Shown here piece after piece: positions 1-5,947 of a DNA stretch of 13,827 nt. The stretch's first letter is position 1; every line of letters begins with the position of its first letter. The stretch covers positions 1-13,827 of the forward strand of contig CAKZKB010000340.1 of assembly GCA_937121005.1 (NCBI GenBank). The letters run 5' to 3'. This DNA is from an uncultured cyanobacterium (GTDB lineage Bacteria > Cyanobacteriota > Cyanobacteriia > Cyanobacteriales > Geitlerinemataceae). Below the pieces are notes generated by a model that was given only the letters and a program-made list of their open reading frames with translations, had not been told where the DNA came from and searched no databases. Made by a program: the position numbers and the translations under genes.

Positions 1-2
1 AG

Positions 3-1571
3 AATCTTCCCGGCTTAGAAGCCTTAAGAGATTCTCCAATTCAATTTATTACTACCCGTCACGAACAGGGTGCTGCTTTTATGGCGGATGTTTATGGACG
101 CTTGACAGGTAAAGCAGGTGTCTGCCTGTCTACTTTGGGTCCAGGAGCGACTAACCTAATGACGGGGGTTGCCGATGCTAACCTCGATGGTGCGCCTTTA
201 GTAGCGATTACAGGACAGGTGGGAACAGATCGGATGCACATCGAATCCCATCAATATCTCGATTTGGTGTCGATGTTTGCCCCGGTGACTAAATGGAACG
301 CGCAAATCGTCCGTCCCGATAATACCCCAGAAGTGGTGCGGCGAGCCTTTAAGCGATCGCAAACCGAAAAACCCGGTGCGGTTCATATTGACTTGCCCGA
401 AAATATTGCCGCCATGGAAGTGGTCAGCAAACTAGGATATCCCTTAACTCGGGACAAACAGGAAAAAACCTACGCTTCCTATCAATGTTTGAACGAGGCT
501 GCGGCCGCGATTTCCAGGGCCAGCAACCCAATTATCTTAGCAGGAAACGGAGCGATTCGCAACCATGCCAGCGATGCCCTCACGGAATTTGCCACTCGCT
601 TAAACATTCCCGTTGCCAATACCTTTATGGGCAAAGGGGCGATTCCTTATACCCATCCGCTTTCGTTATGGACGGTAGGGTTGCAGCAACGCGACTTTAT
701 TAGTTGCGGGTTCGATCGCGCCGATTTGGTGATTGCGGTGGGTTACGACTTGATTGAATATTCGCCGAAGAAATGGAACCCCGACGGCGAAATTCCCATC
801 GTCCATATCAGCGTCAACCCGGCCGAAATCGATAGCAGCTACATTCCCATTGTCGAAGTGATGGGGAACATTTCCGATTCGCTTGTAGAGATTTTACGCC
901 GTGCCGATCGCGAAGGCAAACCCGCCCCTTATGCCACTACCTTAAAGTCGGATATTCGCGCCGACTACGAAGAGTATGCTAACGACGAAGCCTTCCCCTT
1001 GAAACCGCAAAAGTTAATTTACGATTTGCGGCAAGTCATGGGGCCTGATGATGTAGTGATTTCTGATGTGGGGGCGCATAAAATGTGGATCGCCCGTCAC
1101 TATCACTGCGATCGTCCCAATACTTGCTTGATTTCTAATGGGTTTGCAGCCATGGGAATTGCCATTCCGGGGGCGATCGCGGCGAAACTCGTTCATCCCG
1201 ATCGCCGCATTGTGGCGGCCACTGGCGACGGCGGTTTTATGATGAACTGTCAAGAACTCGAAACCGCTTTGCGGGTGGGAACGCCTTTTGTTACTATCAT
1301 TTTTAACGATGGCGGTTACGGCTTAATCGAATGGAAACAGCAAGCGCAGTACGGCGACTCGGCGTTCGTTCACTTTAGTAATCCCGACTTCGTAAAACTG
1401 GCCGAAAGTATGGGCTTAAAAGGGTATCGGGTCGAGTCGGCGTTTGACTTTATTCCTATCCTGAAAGAAGCTTTAGAACAAGACGTTCCGGCTGTCATCG
1501 ATTGTCCCATCGACTATCGGGAAAATATCTTTTTCTCGAAGAAAGCGGGCTCGATTAGCTGTACGACGTAA
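3..1571 (+). CDS. Acetolactate synthase large subunit-type ThDP enzyme (5' truncated by window edge)
   Basis: Thiamine-diphosphate enzyme of the acetolactate synthase family, which condenses two pyruvates to acetolactate (valine/leucine synthesis or overflow metabolism). The frame is open from base 3, so the start lies outside the window; the ATG at 81 is internal, because the conserved RHEQGAAFMADVYG segment, whose Glu (codon 63-65) activates the cofactor, spans it. Visible next are GPGATNL, the central domain, and the C-terminal ThDP/metal motif GDGG (about nt 1225) ending at NDGGY (about nt 1305). Segments such as ESHQYLDLVSMFAPVTK and the C-terminal DCPIDYREN resemble catabolic AlsS-type enzymes more than biosynthetic IlvB, so FAD dependence and exact role are open. 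Codon use and HIP1 sites look native. No small regulatory subunit gene is adjacent. Family assignment is firm; the subtype is inference. Confidence 0.93.
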   Translation, partial: NLPGLEALRDSPIQFITTRHEQGAAFMADVYGRLTGKAGVCLSTLGPGATNLMTGVADANLDGAPLVAITGQVGTDRMHIESHQYLDLVSMFAPVTKWNAQIVRPDNTPEVVRRAFKRSQTEKPGAVHIDLPENIAAMEVVSKLGYPLTRDKQEKTYASYQCLNEAAAAISRASNPIILAGNGAIRNHASDALTEFATRLNIPVANTFMGKGAIPYTHPLSLWTVGLQQRDFISCGFDRADLVIAVGYDLIEYSPKKWNPDGEIPIVHISVNPAEIDSSYIPIVEVMGNISDSLVEILRRADREGKPAPYATTLKSDIRADYEEYANDEAFPLKPQKLIYDLRQVMGPDDVVISDVGAHKMWIARHYHCDRPNTCLISNGFAAMGIAIPGAIAAKLVHPDRRIVAATGDGGFMMNCQELETALRVGTPFVTIIFNDGGYGLIEWKQQAQYGDSAFVHFSNPDFVKLAESMGLKGYRVESAFDFIPILKEALEQDVPAVIDCPIDYRENIFFSKKAGSISCTT

Positions 1572-1604
1572 TCGGTTGTTGTTGGGGAGAAATGCGATCG
1601 ACAA

Positions 1605-1626
1605 GGGGCGATTTGGATATCGCCCC
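1605..1626. terminator. Hairpin between convergent genes, likely bidirectional terminator
   Basis: GGGGCGAT (1605-1612) and ATCGCCCC (1619-1626) form a perfect 8-bp GC-rich stem with a 6-nt loop. It lies 33 nt after the acetolactate synthase stop and just past the stop (1633) of the convergent small gene. There is only a weak T-rich stretch on the + side (GTTTATT), so Rho-independent strength is uncertain. Confidence 0.55.
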
Positions 1627-1632
1627 GACTGT

Positions 1633-1815
1633 TTATTGGGAACGCGATCGCAGAATTATCGCCACCAGTTTGGTTAGGGCATTTAAACCCGCAACGGTGA
1701 AGATCGCGATCGCTAAAATGATAGCAGTCGGCGAGTCACCGTTTTCGACGATCGGATCGATCGTCGGATGGGTTTGAGGGGCGATCGCTTCGGTGGACAG
1801 TTGTTTGTATGACAT
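1633..1815 (-). CDS. Small single-pass membrane protein, unknown function (60 aa)
   Basis: I do not recognise a named family. The protein has a polar, Pro/Thr-rich N-terminus (about residues 1-27) and one strongly hydrophobic helix (about 29-52, from PTAIILAIAIF to LVAIIL), then a basic tail RSRSQ, which predicts a single-pass membrane protein. The start is supported by a GAGG ribosome site 8 nt before the ATG (upstream sequence TGAGGTTAATTCC). A candidate promoter with a perfect TTGACA -35 box (1902-1907 on the minus strand) lies upstream. It ends at TAA next to the shared terminator hairpin. It is divergent from the STAND NTPase and shares its promoter region and part of its leader, which suggests co-regulation. 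The opposite-strand frame at 1592-1777 has no ribosome site and is taken as its shadow. Being real is likely; function is unknown. Confidence 0.62.
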   Translation of the reverse strand: MSYKQLSTEAIAPQTHPTIDPIVENGDSPTAIILAIAIFTVAGLNALTKLVAIILRSRSQ

Positions 1816-1832
1816 GGAATTAACCTCAGTAG

Positions 1833-1960
1833 TGGTATCGGTCTCGTTATTTCCAGAATGCCGGGTTTATTTTGGAATCTGTAGCCCCAGTTTTAGTCAG
1901 TTGTCAAAGTGACTAAAAATGACTAAAATTTAAGCAATCATCGATACCAGCGCTACGGAG
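1833..1960. promoter_or_regulatory. Divergent promoter/operator with three TGACTAAAA nonamers and paired leaders
   Basis: Plus strand: TTGTCA (1901-1906), 17-nt spacer, TAAAAT (1924-1929) is a near-consensus sigma-70 promoter for the STAND gene. Minus strand: TTGACA (1902-1907), 18 nt, TACAGA (1878-1883) serves the small membrane gene, so the two -35 boxes overlap. The nonamer TGACTAAAA occurs inverted at 1891-1899 and direct at 1910-1918 and 1920-1928; the first two make a 9-bp palindrome enclosing the -35 boxes, and the third covers the plus -10. Both transcripts carry CGATACCA in sense just before the ribosome site (1942-1949 on plus; 1833-1840 on minus). This geometry is what a steric repressor site would look like; the binding protein is unknown. 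Confidence 0.6.
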
Positions 1961-1971
1961 ACTTCGGTCAG

Positions 1972-4404
1972 ATGGAATCGTACAAGGCAAAGCAGCAAGC
2001 GTTAGACGACATCATCGATCGCGCCCGGATCGGCAAATGCTGGAACAAGCACGACGATCGCTGGGCTGATGCTGCGGATGTGTCCTTGAAAACATTGCAA
2101 CGCTTTTGGGATCGGCAACCCATTCGGAAGTCGAATTTTATTAACATTTGCGAAGCCGTAGGAATTGATGATTGGGAAGCGATCGCGGATTCGGCTCCAT
2201 CTTCTCCCGTTACATCGCTACCCCGTTTAACCCCAGACTGGGTAGAACGAGAAGACATTACCGAGTCTTTGCTGTCTCGCTTGCAGCCACCGCGTCGCGT
2301 CTTGGTACTGTCGGGAATTACGGGAATTGGCAAAACCGAACTGGTGAAGCGGTTGTTACCCGAACTGGAAGATGACAAAAAATATTGCTCGCTGAACCTA
2401 GACGATGGTAGCCTCACGGGAGATTTTGCCACCAGTGGCGCGGTATTGCTGCGAGCCTTGGGGACAGAACCGACACTGGAAGACCAAAAAGATGCCAAAA
2501 CCTTGCTGGCGCATATCGTCGATCGCCTCTGCCAAACCCCCTACCGAGTGCAAATCGACTCCCTAGAACGAATCCTTAAAGGCAACGAAACCGAGGGCTG
2601 GAGCGACTTCGAGGACGATTTGTGGCTAGAATTATTTCAGCAAATTTTGGCGAAAAATAGCTGCCACAGCCAACTGCTAGTAACGACGCAAGACGTACCC
2701 GGAGAACTGGAAACCGTTGGCAGTCGCTACCCGCAATTGTGGCACTGCGAGACATTGGCAGGGTTGAGCGAGGAGGAACAATTAGAACTGTTTGCCAACC
2801 TGGGTTTGGGATCGGTACTCGACGCAGGCGGCGAGGGTGCGGACTTGCTGACGCGCCTCGGTAGACTCTACGAAGGACATCCGTTGGTGTTGCGGGTTAT
2901 CGCTGAGGATATCAAAGCCTGTGGCGGCGACGTGGCGCGATACTGGCAGCAGGGCAAATTTGCCGAGTTGGAAGAACAGCGATCGGTACGGTTCTCGCGG
3001 CGGCGGTTGCAGACGGAAGTCCGGGAACGGGTGCGACAGTCGTTAGAACGGTTGCCCGAGGCGGCGTTGCGGTTGCTGTGTCGGGGGGCAGTGTATCGGC
3101 GACCCGTGCCCGATGGATTTTGGTTGGCGCTGTTACCGGAAGTGGGGGAAGCGGAGAAGTTGGCGGCGCTGGATCTGCTGAAGGCGCGGGGTTTGGCGTT
3201 GGAAGTGTGGGAACCCGATGCTTGGTTGGGTGCGGACGATGCGGTTCCGTTGCGACAGCACAATCTCATTCGACAGGTGGCGTATGGGTTGTTGCAGCGC
3301 GATCGCGAAGCGTGGCAGCAGGTCGAACAGGGCGCGGCGGCGCAGTGGTTGGCAGGGTACGAACCCAAAGAAGGAGTCGAGCGCTTGGAAACCGTGCGCG
3401 GCTATTTGGAAGCGTTCGACCATTATTGCGATGCAGAAGAGTGGTGTCTAGCTACATCTATTCTTGTAGAAAAAGTGAATGAAGATGTTCGATTGCGGCA
3501 TAAGTTATTTCAATGGGGATATTGGAAGAAGTGCATACAAATGCACGAAAAAGCTGTTGAAAATACTTGTGAAGGACATAATATTCTATTTGTCGATTTT
3601 TTGGCAAATAGCTATTTCTGTTTGGGAAAACGCGATCGAGCATTTTCCATTTGGCAAAACATATTAAACAGTTTTGAATCGGAACGTTTTCCTAACTGTG
3701 ATTTTCGAGATATGCAGATTTTGTACTTAACCAACATAGGTTGTTGCTATGCAGAATCTAAAAAGTATGAGGAGGCAGAAAAAATTTTTCAAAAGATCTG
3801 GAACATCACTCGAACACCTGATTTCCGAGAATGGCACAATTCTTGGAAAAGCGAAAGGCATTCTGCATATCATTTGGCTGTAACACTCATTTATTTAAAC
3901 AAGCTAGAGGAAGCTACGGAAATACTGTCAAACTACCTTGAATTGTCGCAAAAAAATCAAGATTATAAAGGAGAACAGTATTTTTTAAGAGGTTTTGGAC
4001 TTCTTTTTGAAAACACAGATAATTTAGTAGAAGCATTTTGTTACTATAAAAAATCCTTGAAAATTGCCAATCAGAAAAGCGATATTCGTGGACAAGCAAA
4101 TTCTTTGTTCCACATGGCAAAAGTTCAATATTTAAGAAATAAATATCGAACTTCTTTGGCACTTTTTCAAAAATCATTGAGTATATGCCGAGAGACTGAA
4201 CAATATTCTGATGTAGCTGAGGTGTTAAACTATTTAGCTGACATTTCAGTAAAAATAGGAGATCTTAGTCAAGCAATGGAGTATTGTATGGAAGCTCAAA
4301 AAATCGCAACCGATCTCGGCATTCCCCTCGCCAAAGAGTGCGAAGTTCTTCGCTCTCAAATTCAAATGGCACAATCCCCAAAAAACGGAGGTGAAGAAAC
4401 TTGA
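1972..4404 (+). CDS. STAND NTPase: HTH-like N-terminus, NB-ARC, TPR C-terminus (810 aa)
   Basis: Signal-transduction ATPase of the STAND/NB-ARC class, whose members sense a ligand through C-terminal repeats and oligomerise on ATP binding. Order: helical HTH-like domain about residues 1-75 (LKTLQRFWDRQPIRK, then DDWEAIAD); NB-ARC about 90-320 with Walker A GITGIGKT (115-122), Walker B VQIDSLE (D196), sensor-type strand LLVTTQD (235-241; Gln where many NB-ARC proteins have Arg), LSEEEQLELF, and GHPL (302-305); winged-helix region about 340-480; TPR-like helical repeats from about 500 to 790. No nuclease, TIR, protease or transmembrane effector is recognisable. Start chosen: ATG 1972 with GGAG 11 nt upstream and a good promoter. 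Base use changes abruptly near nt 3445 (residue about 492): GC-rich before, AT-rich to about 4300. It is tightly followed by the HicB-like and DUF2283 genes. Possible roles are anti-phage sensor or transcriptional regulator. Confidence 0.9.
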   Translation: MESYKAKQQALDDIIDRARIGKCWNKHDDRWADAADVSLKTLQRFWDRQPIRKSNFINICEAVGIDDWEAIADSAPSSPVTSLPRLTPDWVEREDITESLLSRLQPPRRVLVLSGITGIGKTELVKRLLPELEDDKKYCSLNLDDGSLTGDFATSGAVLLRALGTEPTLEDQKDAKTLLAHIVDRLCQTPYRVQIDSLERILKGNETEGWSDFEDDLWLELFQQILAKNSCHSQLLVTTQDVPGELETVGSRYPQLWHCETLAGLSEEEQLELFANLGLGSVLDAGGEGADLLTRLGRLYEGHPLVLRVIAEDIKACGGDVARYWQQGKFAELEEQRSVRFSRRRLQTEVRERVRQSLERLPEAALRLLCRGAVYRRPVPDGFWLALLPEVGEAEKLAALDLLKARGLALEVWEPDAWLGADDAVPLRQHNLIRQVAYGLLQRDREAWQQVEQGAAAQWLAGYEPKEGVERLETVRGYLEAFDHYCDAEEWCLATSILVEKVNEDVRLRHKLFQWGYWKKCIQMHEKAVENTCEGHNILFVDFLANSYFCLGKRDRAFSIWQNILNSFESERFPNCDFRDMQILYLTNIGCCYAESKKYEEAEKIFQKIWNITRTPDFREWHNSWKSERHSAYHLAVTLIYLNKLEEATEILSNYLELSQKNQDYKGEQYFLRGFGLLFENTDNLVEAFCYYKKSLKIANQKSDIRGQANSLFHMAKVQYLRNKYRTSLALFQKSLSICRETEQYSDVAEVLNYLADISVKIGDLSQAMEYCMEAQKIATDLGIPLAKECEVLRSQIQMAQSPKNGGEET

Positions 4405-4405
4405 G

Positions 4406-4609
4406 ATGAAGTACACTGTTACGATACAATGGTCTGAAGAAGATGACTGCTTTGTTGTCTTTCTCCCTGACTTCAAGAATGTCATGCAACCCGTCACTCA
4501 CGGCAACACCTATCGAGAAGCGCTTGAAAATGCCTGCGAAGTAATGGAACTTCTCACCGAAAGCAAACCAAAAATCAATGACACAGATAAAAATCTTCTA
4601 CGAACCTGA
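4406..4609 (+). CDS. HicB-like antitoxin-fold protein without adjacent HicA (67 aa)
   Basis: Short HicB-family protein. The N-terminal pattern MKYTVTIQWSEEDDCFVVFLPDF followed by THGNTYREALENACEVMELL is the HicB fold, the RNase H-like half of HicB antitoxins. It lacks the C-terminal DNA-binding domain seen in longer HicB proteins, and its tail after residue 51 looks divergent. No HicA-like toxin lies beside it, so an antitoxin role is unproven. Start: the ATG at 4406 directly abuts the STAND stop (TGA 4402-4404) and has GGAGG at 4387-4391. The GTG at 4391 is in frame but overlaps that ribosome site, so it was not chosen. The last 32 nt overlap the DUF2283 gene in another frame, implying translational coupling in a STAND-HicB-DUF2283 operon. 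Confidence 0.75.
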   Translation: MKYTVTIQWSEEDDCFVVFLPDFKNVMQPVTHGNTYREALENACEVMELLTESKPKINDTDKNLLRT

Positions 4610-4811
4610 AACTGAACTATTGACCGTATTTTGGCAATCGCCGCGCAAAAATCAAATTTGTAGCGAACTCGAAGAAGGCGTTCTGCTCATCAAAGATTCC
4701 GATACCAATGAGGCGATCGGGATTGAGATTTTGTCCTACAAACCTGGCGAAGACTGGAGCGATCGCGTTAGTATCGAGCTGGGAGACCAGGATTTTATTG
4801 AAGCAATGTAA
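4578..4811 (+). CDS. DUF2283 family protein (77 aa)
   Basis: Small protein matching the DUF2283 pattern: an N-terminal strand pair IKIFYEPETELLTVFW, then EELEEGVLLIKDSDTNEAIGIEIL-type segments (here SELEEGVLLIKD and AIGIEIL), where family members have a charged hairpin and a conserved GIEIL. Family function is unknown, but members often sit next to HicB-like or other toxin-antitoxin-like genes. No clear ribosome site precedes the ATG; the gene overlaps the end of the HicB-like gene by 32 nt, so re-initiation is likely. HIP1 cores reappear here (about 4698 and 4760), after being absent from the preceding kilobase. It is the last gene of the STAND operon; the next gene has its own predicted promoter. 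Confidence 0.78.
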   Translation: MTQIKIFYEPETELLTVFWQSPRKNQICSELEEGVLLIKDSDTNEAIGIEILSYKPGEDWSDRVSIELGDQDFIEAM

Positions 4812-4852
4812 ACCAATGAGATGAGGAAACCGTGCGAGATTTGCTGTAACTG

Positions 4853-4890
4853 TGCTATGATGGTCTAGAACAGAATACCATCACTGTTCT
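4853..4890 (+). promoter_or_regulatory. Extended -10 promoter with two interleaved inverted repeats
   Basis: TGCTATGAT (4853-4861) fits an extended -10 element with no good -35, putting transcription start near 4868. Two 7-bp perfect inverted repeats interleave here: TGATGGT (4858-4864) with ACCATCA (4877-4883), and AGAACAG (4867-4873) with CTGTTCT (4884-4890). The first overlaps the -10 and spans the predicted start, like an operator; the second would form a stem at the very 5' end of the mRNA. The two stems are mutually exclusive as RNA. Confidence 0.45.
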
Positions 4891-4936
4891 AATTATCAAA
4901 AACGCGACACTTGCAACCACAAAGGAGATCTAAAAC

Positions 4937-5725
4937 TTGGCTGCTCTTGCTTCAGTTTTAATTACCATCGCACTGTCGTTATTTATGACCCGCATTGGGG
5001 CGCGAGCCCTGATGATGACAGGGTTATCGGCACAAGCGGCGCGGTTTCAAGCGCGATCGGCATTTACAGGGGTAGGGTTTACCACCAACGAAGCCGAACG
5101 AGTGGTTAACCATCCAGTACGACGACGGATTATCACCCTGTTAATGTTCCTAGGAAATGCGGGGGCGATCTCCGTGATTTCGTCTTTGATCCTCACCTTT
5201 GTCTCGGCTCAAGATGGCGACCAACTGACGCGATTTTTGTTATTAATTATCGGGTTGATGTTGATGTGGTTGGTGTCCGTTAATCGCGCCTTTGACAGAT
5301 TGCTGTCGAGATTGATTGACCGAGCGCTGAAACGGTGGACGCATTTAGATACGCGCGATTATGCCAGTTTGTTGCACTTGTCGGGGGAATACCGAGTAAC
5401 AGAAATGAAAGTCGAACCCGACAACTGGATGGCAAACAAAACCTTAAAAAAACTACAGTTGCGATCGGAAGGGGTTGCAGTGTTGGCGATCGAGCGCGAA
5501 GACGGTACGTTTGTCGGTGCGCCCGACGGTTCGACTTTCTTGCGACCGGGAGATGTTATAGTATTATACGGTCGCATTCCCGCACTTACCGAATTGGACG
5601 AACGGCGTGCCGATCCCCAAGGAGAAAAAGCCCACTTCGAGGCGATCGCGGAGCAAGAACGATTGGAAGAAGAAGAACGTGCCAAAGACAGTCCTTCTCG
5701 CGTTGATGGAAATGGCGTTTCTTAG
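4937..5725 (+). CDS. Membrane protein with TrkA-C (RCK-C) domain, TTG start (262 aa)
   Basis: Predicted inner-membrane protein with a cytoplasmic ligand-binding domain. Hydrophobic helices lie at about residues 3-19, 67-89 and 99-116. Between the first two is a conserved-looking segment GFTTNEAERVVNHPVRRR. Residues about 151-222 form a TrkA-C domain (YRVTEMKV, LRSEGVAVLAIERE, PDGSTFLRPGDVIVLYG), the module that binds small nucleotides or ions in K+ channels and transporters. The C-terminus is a charged, probably coiled tail rich in Glu. There is no RCK-N/Rossmann domain and no TVGYG-type potassium filter, so ion transport is not shown. The start is the TTG at 4937 with AAAGGAG ending 9 nt upstream; no ATG lies nearer than residue 17, which would remove the first helix. 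K+ or cyclic-di-AMP sensing is inference from the domain. Confidence 0.8.
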   Translation: MAALASVLITIALSLFMTRIGARALMMTGLSAQAARFQARSAFTGVGFTTNEAERVVNHPVRRRIITLLMFLGNAGAISVISSLILTFVSAQDGDQLTRFLLLIIGLMLMWLVSVNRAFDRLLSRLIDRALKRWTHLDTRDYASLLHLSGEYRVTEMKVEPDNWMANKTLKKLQLRSEGVAVLAIEREDGTFVGAPDGSTFLRPGDVIVLYGRIPALTELDERRADPQGEKAHFEAIAEQERLEEEERAKDSPSRVDGNGVS

Positions 5726-5788
5726 TTCCCTCGTTACGTTCCTCTGAGGCGCAAAGTCGAGGCTCCGGCTCCATTTCACACGAGGCTG

Positions 5789-5858
5789 TAGGGGCTAAGC
5801 ATTCGCACCGGAAAAGGGAGAAAAAGTCCATCAACTAGAAGGCGAATGCTTCGCCCTA
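5789..5858. repeat. MITE-like palindromic intergenic repeat
   Basis: AAGCATTCGC (5797-5806) pairs perfectly with GCGAATGCTT (5842-5851). The arms extend imperfectly to TAGGGGC on the left and GCCCTA on the right, giving a roughly 70-bp element with an AT/purine-rich centre (GGAAAAGGGAGAAAAAG). From memory this arm sequence is a common dispersed repeat in cyanobacterial intergenic regions. A second element with GAGGCTCCGGCTCC lies just before it (about 5758-5772). The rest of the gap between the TrkA-C gene and rdgB holds no gene I can support. Confidence 0.6.
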
Positions 5859-5906
5859 TCAATAACGTTCCCCGCCAGAGACAGAGAAGGGGATTGTTAA
5901 TGGTTC

Positions 5907-5945
5907 GTTGCTCGTTGCTCATTGCTCATTGTTAATTGCTCATTG
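5907..5945 (+). repeat. Heptanucleotide tandem array (GTTGCTC/ATTGCTC)
   Basis: Five full 7-nt units and a partial one: GTTGCTC twice, ATTGCTC, ATTGTTA, ATTGCTC, ATTG. This is the short tandemly repeated repetitive (STRR) type known from cyanobacteria. It ends 2 nt before the rdgB ATG and takes the place of a ribosome binding site. Confidence 0.8.
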
Positions 5946-5947
5946 AT

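Noticed and set aside
1592..1777. Plus-strand frame of 61 codons
   Set aside because: Contains the terminator hairpin, has no ribosome site, and overlaps the better-supported minus-strand membrane protein gene.
2868..3482. Several open frames on both strands within the GC-rich STAND region
   Set aside because: They are by-products of high GC with few stop codons; their compositions (Gly/Ser/Arg-rich) are not protein-like and the STAND frame is clearly coding.
4391..4405. GTG start for the HicB-like protein
   Set aside because: It lies at the edge of the GGAGG ribosome site and would add five residues not seen in the usual MKYTV HicB start; ATG 4406 fits better.
4858..4890. H-type RNA pseudoknot formed by the two interleaved repeats
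   Set aside because: The third loop would have zero nucleotides across a 7-bp stem, which is not geometrically possible for both full stems at once; alternative hairpins or protein sites fit better.
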